Below are positions 9,458 to 20,091 of a stretch of 30,569 nt of DNA, piece by piece; position 1 is the first letter of the stretch, and each line of letters opens with the position of its first letter. The notes beneath the pieces are model-generated. The model saw only the letters and a program-made list of their open reading frames with translations. It was not told where the DNA came from and did no database searches. This DNA comes from Ophiothrix spiculata (Eukaryota; Echinodermata; Ophiuroidea; Amphilepidida; Ophiotrichidae). The DNA lies in NCBI GenBank assembly GCA_000969725.1, contig JXSR01S028231.1. One strand, 5' to 3'. Both the position numbers and the translations under genes were made by a program.

Positions 9458-11170
9458 TTTTCTTGAGTTAACTATGAAGAGGCGTAAACAACCTGCAGTT
9501 TGCTGTATGTCTGTGTAGCCGGAAGCTATGTTCTACTCTGTTCGTTTATCATGACTTTCAAAGTCTTTTATTTACATGTTCAACTTTATAGGAATGTTCC
9601 CTGGAGTTTCTATCGATTAATCTATAATGAGATTCAGGTACCTGTTTACATACATTCCTTGAAATTTTCATGAGCTCTTTGAAGTTGAAAAAATGGACAG
9701 CAAAGCAAGTGAATTACAGTTACTAGTCACTATAGTGTAAAGGTACCAAATCAATTTCAATCAAAGATGATGAAAGACAAACTTTTTTAGAACGGGTGCA
9801 GGTCGGTATTCTGATAGGTAATTATACCGAAAAAATTTTCCTCCGAAAGTTTTTTTCTCTGACATTGTTTACTCCGACAGATTGTTTCTCCGACAATTCG
9901 GAATATCGTTTTGTCGGAACAAAAATGGCGGATGAATAACCTGTCGGAATACCGAAGTTATTACTCTCTTCACCTACAAAGTCCACAATACTTCTAACAA
10001 TAATTATGCTGTATGAACCTCTCCTTGAATTGTAAAGTAGTATACGGTATTTTGTTATACAATAAGGATGGCATCTTTCTTTTAATGTTTGGGTTGTTTG
10101 TTTTCTGGTACTATATTTAATATTTATATACCCGTGAGAAATTGGAAAAATCGAAATAGGATAATGTTTTTTCCTGCTTGATAAGTTTTACTTTTCACAT
10201 GCTTTATTACTTATTATAATAACATATATGAAACTTCAAGTAAGACCCATTAAAAATTTGATTTGTCTGGCCATGAAATCTTTTTGTTTCTGTAATACAA
10301 AGGTTTTTTTAAACTGAGATATTAATAGTTTGGTTTAAACCTACAATTAAAATCAAATTACATTTTAATGTACAGACTTTGAGTAAGATTATGTGGTATG
10401 TAATAGTGTTTAAATTTATGTAGATTCTTATCAAGATCTCCTTGCCTTGGTGACTTTTTTACTGCCTCAGATTAATGTATACAATAAAAGTTAAGCTGAA
10501 ATTGTTATAGTTTGCTTTAAACTTACAACTTACAGCCAAATTCAAATGAAATCGTAAATGTATCAGGTCAGAACAGGTTCTCTATGGTATTCTTCAAAAT
10601 TATTCTACACTAGGTAAGTGTATACCGTATTCTGAAAATGACTCTTTGACTGTTGAACGTATTATTTATGAAGAAATATTAGTGCAAAAGTAAAAAAAAA
10701 TTCATTCGCATTACAAATGAATTAAATTAAATAAGACGGTTTTAGTATATTTCCTACTAAACATTAGTAGTCAATCAATCTGTCATAGGAACGCGTATAT
10801 GCGAATATAAAGAGAATACATGTTTCTGTCATGAAATAGTTATACAGAATATTACTCCGATCCTCAAAGGTTCTAATATTTACCCACCTTTTAAGATAAA
10901 GCTAACAAATTGCCTTGGGGAAAATTGTTACAACATTGTGCTATAATTTGTACATCTTCAAAGTAAATTCAGGTCAAGAAACACCTTTTCTACTTCGAAA
11001 GGTGAGGCGGAGTAGACGAATCGATTCCGACATTATATAAAAAATACATATTCATCATTTTAGGTTAGCGCTATATAGAATCCTTGTAAAGCATTTTAAA
11101 GAGCTTAAAATATTAAACTACTTAGTTGTGTAATCATTTTGATTAATTATTCTTATTTTACGAAATTACA
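9458..11170. repeat. Copy 2 of the old segmental duplication
   Basis: This is the partner of the block at 4177-6350, in the same orientation, with conserved segments at 9460-9785 and 10875-11170. The small inverted-repeat element at 9803-9955 has no counterpart at the same place in copy 1, and copy 1's SINE pieces are absent here. Those insertions therefore post-date the duplication or lie in poorly alignable sequence. Divergence is too high to estimate by eye with confidence. Confidence 0.65.
9803..9955. mobile_element. Small MITE-like inverted repeat with TCCGAC motifs
   Basis: TCGGTATTCTGATAGGT at 9803-9819 is the near complement of ACCTGTCGGAATACCGA (about 9939-9955). Between them, CTCCGACA or CTCCGAAA recurs several times. 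The element is about 155 bp with no coding capacity. The target duplication is not clear. Confidence 0.55.
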
Positions 11171-12672
11171 CATTTCCAAAACTTACCATTTTCATTCTCT
11201 AAATGATTTCAATACAACATCCATCGTGTAGTATTGGCAAGTATTGCCTTTACAGATATGTTGTTTTTGAGTCTCAAATAAATATGTCACTAAATAAAAA
11301 CCAATTGTACTTAATTTAATCAATTCAATTATATTTCGATGAAATCTCACTGACTATTTCGCGTTATATAATTATCAATATCATTCAATTAAAATATAAG
11401 TCCATGCTGTTAAATCTCAGTCAATCACATTGGACATAATAACTGTGTAATTTTCAAAAGTGTTATTAGAAACAAACACTAAAACTATAGCACAATAGAC
11501 CTTTTTAAAAATCGACTTTGAACCTACACCTTTAAGGTTATATAATTATACTGTAGAACATGGTGAATNNNNNNNNNNNNNNNNNNNNNNNNNNNNNNNN
11601 NNNNNNNNNNNNNNNNNNNNNNNNNNNNNNNNNNNNNNNNNNNNNNNNNNNNNNNNNNNNNNNNNNNNNNNNNNNNNNNNNNNNNNNNNNNNNNNNNNNN
11701 NNNNNNNNNNNNNNNNNNNNNNNNNNNNNNNNNNNNNNGGGCGCTATACATATTTCAAATTATTGATTATCCTTAATTATCGATTATGCTTTTGATTTAT
11801 GAAAAGTTTGGTTGAAAATGATGACCAAACAGTTCTTGACGTCAGATGTTTCATTTGCACATCTAATTTTGGTTGTACATAACAAAATATCCCTTCTACA
11901 TCTTGAAATAAGTTTTTATGAATAGCGCCATCTATTTTGACATTACCATATAAAATGTCCCCATTTCTTTAGGGTTCAAACAACAGTGATGAATTACTAG
12001 GGGAAAAAGTTCATAATCATATATGGCAAATATTGTTTGTAACAGTAATGTTAAATAACGCAGCACGTCGCCTTTTATTCAATTAGCTATGGCATTAACA
12101 TACACTGAAATAGAGGTAAAACCCCTTTGCCTTCCCTATGTATGCAATCCACACAATTCTATATAAATATATGTCTTCCTTGAGATTTGCATCTAAGTAC
12201 ATGCTTGTTTCTTGATTTACTCTCGTGAAATGTTACGTGGTTTGATTTGATTGATATAACCCCCGAAGCAATAATGGAGCATCGACTAGCTTTCCTACGG
12301 CACTTCTAATCAACAGGAGTCATGAAATCGATTTGAAATTTGAACCGTTTCGTATAGCTATAAACAGGTAAGCATGTGGGCTACTATTATAAGGTTTGTA
12401 TACATAGCATAGACCATGTAGCTTGTCATCAATGGGCACAATTAACATTTTTAAGCAATAATACGTTCAATGTGTATTACGGGAACAAAAATCAAAAAAG
12501 AAAATCTGCACCTGTTTTACTTCACTTCAAGTAAAAATGCACTATCGTCAAATGTAAAACATCAAAAGTTCTATTTTACTTCAATCCACCCCATGCTGTA
12601 GAGGCTGCAGAGATTTCATAAACATGTATGCATATGATCCCCCTAAGACGTATTCGATAAGATTCTGAAATC
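11171..12672. other. AT-rich stretch around an assembly gap, nothing recognised
   Basis: No exon or complete mobile element is visible. GGCGCTATAC at 11739 just after the gap and AATAGCGCC near 11922-11930 are weak inverse partners, which hints that a repeat may extend into the missing sequence. Confidence 0.4.
11569..11738. other. Assembly gap (170 N)
   Basis: The bases are all N. Open frames that run through here are artefacts. Confidence 1.
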
Positions 12673-12674
12673 TA

Positions 12675-13753
12675 CAGTGTGTCCCAGAATGAAGTTATCA
12701 AGACTTCAACGCCACACAGTTCAAAAACCAAATAGTTTCAGACAATGAAACTTAGTGACAATCATGCCTTAAGTCTTGACTTTGTGTGGTGCAAAAATAA
12801 AGAAACTTCATGCATTACTTTTGTAGAAATGAGCATTTGAAGCTCCAGAGGGGTTTGGACACTTTTCCCAGTTTAGGTAAAGTTGTAAAAATTCAACGGA
12901 GATTTGCAGCATAACCATTAGGCTAATAACCATGCAACAGACATACTAAGTAGTCATGATCAGTAACTGGTCATGATAATATTTGTCCAATTATATGTGT
13001 CTTTGTTTTCAAGATTATATTAACCTAAATCTGGTTTCTTTTCATCTGTAAAAATCATTGAATATTTTATAATAGGTAATCGTTTAAGAAAATCATTGAG
13101 CGGGTAATTTGAAAGTACGCTAAAGGGCTGGTACCCTGATAGCAGTGGTTTTATATGGTAATTCAAAGAAAACATAACTTGTCAATGGAGAAAAGAGTAT
13201 CATGCATAATTGACCAATACCTGGAAAGTGCAGGTATCATTGAAACAATGGAAAGATTTATTTAACATTACCAGGAGCCAGATATCCCCATCGCACAAGT
13301 ATTATGGTATTCCATCTTAAAAATGTCAGAAAATAAAAGGCTGATGGTATCGGATGACAGAAGGAACTGCAAAAAAGTAGCGCGTGGACGTCAAGGTAGA
13401 AGCCGAATTTACATTCGACTAAACCTTTATTAAGACTCCAAGGCACCATCAAGGAGAAGCAACATGTGAAACAAAACAGAAATGTTGGTAAAGATGATAT
13501 CCTAGCTCGCATACTTCCCCTGCAAATTTCCGCTGGATTTTTACGACCTCTCCAAACTGGGAAAAGTGTCCAAAGCCCTTTACAGCTTCAAACGCTCACT
13601 ACTAGATAATTATTGCATAGATTTTCTTTATTTTTACACCGAAGCAAGTAGAGACATTAGGCATGATTGTCACTAACTTTCTGTGTCTGGGATATTTTAG
13701 TTTATGAATTATGTGGCATTGAAATCTGGATAACTTCATTCTGGGACACACTG
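12675..13753. mobile_element. Tc1/mariner-like element with 235-bp TIRs
   Basis: The ends are CAGTGTGTCCCAGAATGAAG and its complement, flanked by TA on both sides (12673-12674 and 13754-13755), the hallmark duplication of Tc1/mariner transposons. The inverted repeats extend to about 12910 and from about 13519, with shared blocks such as TTAGTGACAATCATGCCT, AAAAATAAAGAAA and TTTGGACACTTTTCCCAGTT. The arms are roughly 75-80% alike by eye, so the insertion is old. The 608-bp interior is too short for a complete transposase of about 340 residues, so the element is non-autonomous. Confidence 0.85.
13185..13433 (+). pseudogene. Possible decayed mariner-type transposase N-terminus
   Basis: A frame of 82 codons starting MEKRVSCIIDQYLESAG runs to a TAA at 13431, interrupted by a TAA at 13263-13265. 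Its layout loosely resembles the N-terminal helix-turn-helix region of mariner transposases. There is a start like ME.RV..., a central stretch with a proline-rich spacing (YQEPDIPIAQV), and a basic GRQGRSR motif where many family members have a GR.GR-type linker. No catalytic DD[E/D] part is present. The location between mariner-type inverted repeats is the main support. The protein resemblance is weak and was judged by eye. Confidence 0.35.
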
Positions 13754-13851
13754 TAAACATTCCAATTCACTTCTCCTGATAGCATCATCGACGATTTCAA
13801 AATAAAAGCAGGTGTTCTTCCGGGTAAAACTTTGCAAAAATTAAAAAAGTT

Positions 13852-13899
13852 AGTTTAACTCTTGTTAAACTGGCCAGTTTAACTCTTGTAAAACTGGCC
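13852..13899. repeat. 24-bp tandem duplication
   Basis: The units at 13852-13875 and 13876-13899 differ at one position and both begin AGTTTAACTCTTG. Each unit is itself partly palindromic (GTTTAAC...GTTAAAC in the first). This is a local replication slip with no evident function. Confidence 0.85.
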
Positions 13900-14454
13900 G
13901 CCAAATTACATAAAGATGTCGTTAAAAATCGGAAATATCAGAATTTAACGCGGGTTTTGCTTAAAAAAGGGAATTGACGTTTTAGGTTCATACCATGCAG
14001 ATATTTTTGTCTAAATGACGACTTCAATTATTTTGAGGTGGTCACCAATAGATCTACTTGCTCTAATGATAATGAAATTTAAATAATTTTACTTGTGCCA
14101 TGTATTTTGTTCTGGAACCACTTCACTTACTGGGTTAGCATTATTTGTTCTTCTTGTACTTAGACCACTAAAGTAGAACACGACATGAACCAGAAAAGGA
14201 TACGACAGTCTCATGGGGCCTTTCAAATAAGGCCAAGAACTAATCATATTACATTCTATCTAGGTCACTTTAACGTTTTAGTCTTAATCTTTTTAACACT
14301 CATCAAAACACATTTGCAATCAGTATTTAGTGCGTCAAATTGTCAGAGAGGTCGTCTATAATATTCATGCTCTTGATGGTACTTGTACACTACGAATTTC
14401 TGCTAGAATATTTGTACGATTTTACGATGTCATTTTGTCTTCAATAATTCATAT

Positions 14455-14644
14455 CTAACACAATAAAGTCTAAATTGCTTTTATAACATCTTGAAAATTG
14501 AACTTTCATTACGGTAGACAATTGTCTACCTTTGACCAGACGAAGGTAGACAATATTACCACCTTAATAGATCTTTTGAACTTTTTCTAGATAAAATTAA
14601 ATTTTCAAGATTGTACAAAAGCAATTTAGATTTTACTATGTTAA
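14455..14644. mobile_element. 190-bp hairpin element
   Basis: The arm TCTAAATTGCTTTTATAACATC and onwards pairs with the complement ending GCAATTTAGA. The pairing extends on both sides to CTAACACAATA and TATGTTAA. The centre carries a perfect 18-bp palindrome, GGTAGACAATTGTCTACC (14513-14530), and a further half-copy, GGTAGACAAT, at 14545-14554. This is probably a small palindromic MITE. The target duplication was not resolved. Confidence 0.65.
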
Positions 14645-14739
14645 TTCTGTGTTTATACAAACACTAGTAAGTTCCAGTATTCAACATTCATAAGTATGTC
14701 GTAAAAGTTTTGAATAAATATATCCCACTCTACTTGCTC

Positions 14740-14945
14740 TGTGGCTCGGAAGTCACGTAGAGCCGTTGGTCCCCTATGCGAATAGACTCCTTAACCCTAA
14801 CCCTGAATTGAGAGGTGCTCCGTTTTCGAGCCTAAGTCCGACTACGTCACAGTAGAAAAAAACATGTTTTGACCGGGATTCGAACCCGTGACCTCTGACT
14901 TCCCAAACGAGGCACACCACTAGCAGGCCACCACGGGGCTGCTGC
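14740..14945 (-). mobile_element. tRNA-derived SINE
   Basis: Read on the minus strand, the 5' head at about 14945-14870 is strongly tRNA-like. It has an A-box region TGGCCTGCTAGTGGT (14930-14916) and a B box GGTTCGAATCC (14886-14876), with a CGGG/CCCG T-stem. Downstream is a body of about 130 bp that includes ACGGCTCTACGTGACTTCC. The acceptor ends do not pair fully, so it is not an active tRNA gene. RNA polymerase III transcription and LINE-mediated copying are what the family uses. The 3' limit is approximate and no poly(A) or target duplication was found. Confidence 0.7.
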
Positions 14946-15049
14946 CCGGGCAGCGATTTCGTCCCCATATGCAACCCGTGTCTATGACGTATTTTGGTGA
15001 TTTTTGACAGTGAGCTTTAGTGAGTTCTGGTGGGGTTAGGGTTAGTGGG

Positions 15050-16840
15050 GTATGCATGTCATGCATGAAAGTACTGTGTATCATTGATTGATTACTTACA
15101 ATTTTCATATACAAAATCGAGAGGGTTGTAAAAGGGCAAAAGAATTCAAAATTTCAAATAAATTCAGAACAAGCTTATAATAGTGTGTCAACATATCTAC
15201 ACTTATTAAATGTAAAGAATGACAGACGCTGAACGTGTGAAAAGTACAGGTATTTCCTGTATAATAGTACAGTTATGTCACAATTTTTATTTAAAAGAGG
15301 TTAAAGACTTTTGAATAGACTTTTTGCACTATGTCAGATCAATTATATAGCAAGTTAACTCCAATAAATTGCAAGGACAAGTTAATGGTTTTAACAACAG
15401 TTAGAAATGTGCCTTAATGCTCAACCCAAAGTCCGGTGTAATGATAGATTAAACATTTATGAATGTTGACAAGGTCCGTGTATAACCTTTGCGTAAAGTT
15501 GGTGAAATCAGAGACTGGCCTCAGTATTACTTAATCCGTGTAAGTCATTCCTACTTTGAATGAACCAGAGCAAACAAGCATGCCTTGAGTTGTTGCTAGA
15601 CAAAATAGCATTATTTATTGATCGAAAGTGGGGCACCTTGTGTAACTTAGTAACGTACAAATGTTTCCAAGTTGAAAGTTACTAGTTGCGAAAGCTGAGA
15701 AGCTCTGTAATAATTTTGTTTTAATTGCAATTTACAGAACTAAGTACATAATCCATATGTTTCAATAAAAACTGAAATTCCAAGATAAAAAAGAAGGGAG
15801 GAAATATAACAATATTATTTGATTAAAACATGTTGAAAATTCAAGGCAATTGGAATTTTGAACTTGAGATCAAATGTTATCTGAATATACAGTAAAGATC
15901 ATTCATGTTCAGTACTCTTCCATATTGCTTCGTGACTGATTCCATACATATCTGCTTGTCAAATTGAAACGATGCATTACGTAATGCAGATTTGTTCATT
16001 CTTTTACTGAGTTTCAATTAGAAATAAAAATAGAACACAATCTAATTCATATGACTATAATTCAGGTCAATATAGTGAAACGTTACATAATTATCAACTA
16101 TATAATTATGTCAATGTCTTATTCTACTAGTTCAGTAAGTAACTTGTTACCATTTGTCTTTACCAGTGTAACCTTCCATAAGTTTTATTATATCACTTAA
16201 ATCATGGTATTGTTCTAAAATTACTGGCCTCTTAGTTAATGGAGAATGGTCATGAGACTCGTACATAATAATAAAAAATGTCCAAAATTTAAACGCACAT
16301 ATCTCAAAGCTAGTATTTTGGCACCTGACCACTTTTTCCACTACAGTGTTAAGTCAAAATGGTGACGAACTAAATCGCCATTAATAAAAAGGAGATCCCT
16401 TTTTTTATGGACTAATGTTCAATTATTTCGTTTCTTCTTTGTGAGGTGGATAGTTACGCATTTGCAACTCTGGCACATTGTAAGTTTCATAAATGTCTTT
16501 ATGTAAAATATATTTCTTCAAGGTCATTTACATTGTATAGCAACTTGATATTATATTTCACGCAGGTTAAAACTTGTCGTGGCCTCTTAGATAACATTAT
16601 GCATCTAATATAGGTAGTGATTGATACCATATTAAAGTGTTGACGCAGTGTCAATCATAGTGGAATTTAGCTGACAAGATACAGACGCGTCAGTGCTCAT
16701 GTTAAAAACGGGTTTTGGTTGTCTATATTTTAGAAACGACAAGAAGAATGACTTTTGGAGTCTCCTTGTATACACTGATTGAATCATAATCACTTAAAAA
16801 ACAGACTGATGTTATATAAAAACGATGACTTGAACGTGTG
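15050..16840. other. AT-rich stretch, nothing recognised
   Basis: There are no supported exons, inverted repeats or tandem repeats. Short frames are compatible with chance. Confidence 0.4.
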
Positions 16841-17461
16841 CAATCGGGGACCGCTCGCCAGTCCGACGACTCGCTAGTCCGAAAGATCGCTAGTCCGAAG
16901 GCTCGCTAGTCCGAAACGTTATTCAATAGGGAAAATTTAACCTCGAAAAAGGCTCGCTAGTCCAAAAAAACAGTTCGCTAGTCCGAAGGTTCGCTAGTCC
17001 GAATATGAAAATAGGCTCGTCAGTTTGAATTTTAAAAACAACTCGCTAGTCCCAATGTTAAAAACAGCTCGCCAGTCCGAATTTAAATAACAGCTCGCTA
17101 GTCCGAAATTTAAAATAGGCTCGGTAGTCCGAATTTTAAAATAGGCTCGCTAGTCCGAATTTTGAAAACAGCTCGCTAGTCCGAATTTTGAAAAACTGTA
17201 ATAGAAATATGCACATTTTTTCTGCTATTCGGACTAGCGAGCTGTTTTTAAAATTCGAATGAAATTCGGACTAGCGAGCTGTTATTTAAATTCGGACTGG
17301 CGAACTGTTTTTAAAATTCGGACTAGCGAGCCTCTTTCATAATTCGGACTGGCGAGCCTAAATTACAATTCGGACTAGCGAGCTGTCGGACTAGCAAGCC
17401 GTCGGACTAGCGAGCTTTCGGACTAGCGAGTTGTCGGACTAGCGAGCTGTCCTCGCAATCT
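16841..17461. repeat. Mirror-image array of CTCGCTAGTCCGAA motifs
   Basis: The left arm (16852-17200) holds about 14 copies of a motif close to GCTCGCTAGTCCGAA. The right arm (about 17228-17450) holds about 10 copies in the opposite orientation. Spacing is about 16-17 bp near the outer edge and 26 bp near the centre in both arms, so the organisation as well as the sequence is mirrored. The outermost flanks also pair (CAATCGGGGACCGCTCG against the complement of CGAGCTGTCCTCGCAATC). A short unique centre lies near 17200-17227. Transcription through it would give a long imperfect hairpin. It resembles the tandem-repeat arms of Foldback-type elements, but no transposase or clear target duplication is visible. 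Confidence 0.9.
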
Positions 17462-17541
17462 GGCTTAAGATGTTGTTTTCAATTATCAGGTCTTTCGATC
17501 TACTTGAACTAGGTTTTGAGATACATAAACATAGATTTCAG

Positions 17542-17720
17542 TGATCGTCATGGAAACAAAACATATAGTGACAGGCTTTGGCACTTTAGGGAATTATGTC
17601 GACATTTTCTTGAAGACGGAGACCAAAATATGTCTCAAGAAATAAACTGCTTGCTATCGAAGAAAAGGTCTTGTTTGAGCAAAGAAGAAGATAAAAGATG
17701 GAATAAAATAACATTTGCAG
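17542..17720 (+). CDS. Candidate internal coding exon, unknown protein
   Basis: The frame is open across 179 nt between ATTTCAG and a donor TTTGCAG|GTAG. The encoded segment, which includes TYSDRLWHFRELCRHFLEDG and KEEDKRWNKITFAG, is rich in charged and aromatic residues, unlike the K/I/F/N-biased chance frames around it. The frame is closed upstream by TAG at 17510. The proposed acceptor has a poor pyrimidine tract; a better one ends at 17488 (TTCAATTATCAG) but would put that stop in frame. I do not recognise a family. It may be a real exon, a pseudoexon or chance. Confidence 0.35.
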
Positions 17721-17996
17721 GTAGTTTTTTGGGGGGTCAGTATAGTTTAACTATATGTTTTGTCAATATTTATTTATCAATAGGATAAATGAAAATTTAA
17801 ATAAAGGAGCGTTGCAACTAGCACATTTGTCACAGGCACGTTTGCAATTTTATTTTAATTAATTTTCTTGTCAATGCAAATTATGAACGTATGTGAAAAG
17901 TTATTGTTAAAATCAAAATTGCTTGATATGATGTTTGTTTGTAATATTAAACATTTTTTTAATGCTTGACAGTTATCGGAATCTTTTCTTTTCAAG

Positions 17997-18162
17997 ACAC
18001 GATGGATTTTGTAATACATGTGCTACTAAATATCGGTTAAAAGTACCACAAAATGTTTTCGTAACACCATGTGTATGTTCGCGCTACTCTGTCATCTTGA
18101 AACTAATTAATGTCAGATACATGCATATACTGACAAGACAACTGTCTTACATGCAATGTTGA
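17997..18162 (+). CDS. Candidate 3' coding exon, cysteine-paired segment
   Basis: A strong acceptor (CTTTTCTTTTCAAG) precedes an open frame that reads HDGFCNTCATKYRLK, then FVTPCVC, and ends ...LSYMQC followed by TGA at 18160. Two close cysteine pairs (C-x2-C and C-x-C) could suggest a metal-binding knuckle, but the composition is also compatible with chance. It does not join the candidate exon at 17542-17720 in phase, since one trailing nucleotide there meets one leading nucleotide here. No polyadenylation signal was identified nearby. Confidence 0.2.
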
Positions 18163-19991
18163 CATTTAAATTTCATATCGTTGCAAGATCTGTGTTATAC
18201 CTTCGGGTAGAGTCCTTCAAGTAAGGGAGAAAAAACAACATCAAATCTAAATGAGTGAAAGCGATGAAGAGCGCACATTTCATTTTACAAAACATTTTAC
18301 TTTATTGACATGGAGAAGTTTTCTTAATGGATACTGAGAGCTGAATGTTAAATTTATACACAAAGTAGATAATAACAGGAGAGCAAAATAAACACTTTAC
18401 GTTGCGGTGAATAAACAAAATGGAAAATATAAAACAGTTTGAAATGACATCTTGCTGAAATAACTTTATCGTCCGCATTTTCCCACTGTTTCTTATATTT
18501 GTTTTTGTGATTCATATTATTTAAATCTCAGGTCAGACAGATCTCTGGGTAAAGTTATTAGTATAAGACCCGTGGGCGAGATTTGATCCATATAGCTCTC
18601 TTGATACGAAAGAAGAGATATTATAATTCTAAAAGAGTATTGTTCTTTATGTATTATGTTCCTATTTAGTTGTTTTGGCCAAGGTTGGATATATAGTATA
18701 TTGTGGTTGAATCAATCATCTTTATTTCGATAGAATAATAATTTCATTTAAATATGTTGATGGCGTTAAGTAAAGAGGCTTTTATGGGTATATAAAGTTG
18801 AGAGAAAAATAGATTTAACCCAAAACAGAGCATATGTCAAAACACACAAACGTATCGTCAAACAAACAAACATGATGTGTTAGACCACATCAGACATTTT
18901 TTATCTTACAATAAATCAGTTAGATCTTGAAATATTATTTATTTTAATGATTAAAAACCAGTTTCAGTATCAGAGAGTAACATCATTTAGAAAAAAAAAT
19001 ATTATTGTTCCTAAACGACCATCCTTTCAAACAATTACAATTTACGATTACTGAGTTCATGTTCAAATTCAATGTTACATTGTATTCATACCCAAAGCCA
19101 TTTGCAACATCATCAATCATTAAAATTGAATGAAATACTGATAGATAAACGAGATTATATTGTCCATAATTGCTATCAAAGGTCTTCTTAGTCTTGACAG
19201 GTGAAATGATATTTCCAAAAAGCAGTAACCATACCTCGAGCATGGTTTTAAACTTAAAAGTTATTATTTTTATAATCAATGCAATTATCAAAAGATTGTG
19301 TATATACCTAATCGTATATCTTTAATATTTTCTTTATTTCTCTAGTCGTTTGAATACAAAGACATTTGATAGTCCTTTCGCTGGAGACAATTCTAATTTA
19401 AGTGGGAAAGACGCCTTTATTTGTGTATTTTACATATTTACACATATATAAACATGTTTTTTATTTATGTGATCTGTAGCATGCCTTATGTCTTTATGTC
19501 CATTTTCACAGGGATAGGCTACTTTCAGACCTTATTTGTCTTCCGGCCTATTCCTCCACAAGGACTTTGTGTGTAAATATAGATTGTTTAGATATGTTTT
19601 ACTGTATCGTTTTTATGGAAACAAATAAATATGAATATGAAATATGAATATTGTGTAACAATAATAAAATGAGATGTTAGGATAATAGGATAAATTGACA
19701 ATTTTACTATTTCAAGATGACCGCTATTGCCATGGTAACAGCTTATATGGCGCACATTATTCAGGGCAATATTGAAGGACAAATGTTGTGAATAGTTATA
19801 TACATGTGCAAAATATTACTTCTAAGAATTCTATCAGGATAAACACCACCAATTGCTTTTCCCATGTTTTTACATGTAAATACCTCCGATTTGACCATGA
19901 TTTTCACACATTTCCTTTGAGTACCATCTCCTGAGATGTCTTTTTTTTTCCAAATTAATGTCAAATACTATTAAAAAATGGCCAAATTTAC
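18163..19991. other. AT-rich stretch, nothing firmly recognised
   Basis: There are no transposon ends or exons with good splice sites. A minus-strand frame at 18983-19291 is long for this base composition but lacks any recognisable domain or splice context. Confidence 0.4.
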
Positions 19992-20091
19992 CTGGGGTGT
20001 CCGGCTTGTTTTTCCGGTAAGCAGTCTGGAATTGGAGTCTAACCCCGTCCTCCACTGAAACCACCAGTGCTGCCAGTTTGTCCATGGAGGC
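19992..20091 (-). CDS. Internal coding exon of an unidentified host gene
   Basis: This 100-nt exon reads on the minus strand between acceptor TGTTATCCTCAG and donor CCCCAG|GTAAAT. It is open for 33 codons. The peptide starts ASMDKLAALVVSVEDGVRLQ and ends AYRKNKPDTPG. G+C is clearly above half against about one third around it, and codon third positions are often G or C, both signs of real coding sequence. It begins on a codon boundary and leaves one nucleotide at the 3' side, so the next exon must supply two. The peptide starts as a likely helix (MDKLAALVVSVEDG) and ends basic and proline-containing. I do not recognise the protein family. No partner exon is evident within 10 kb downstream, so introns are probably long. 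Confidence 0.75.

Noticed and set aside
10317-10565. A loose direct repeat (TAGTTTGGTTTAAACCTACAA against TAGTTTGCTTTAAACTTACAA)
   Set aside because: The similarity is short and in AT-rich sequence; it is too weak to call a duplication without alignment statistics.
11524-11766. Open frames spanning the N gap on both strands
   Set aside because: They exist only because the unknown bases cannot contain a stop.
14870-14945. A functional tRNA gene
   Set aside because: The A and B boxes are good, but the acceptor strands do not pair fully and the sequence runs on into a SINE-type body.
16852-17450. CRISPR-like array because of regular short repeats
   Set aside because: The repeats are too short, the spacers are AT-rich and similar to one another, half the array is inverted, no cas genes occur, and the context is eukaryotic.
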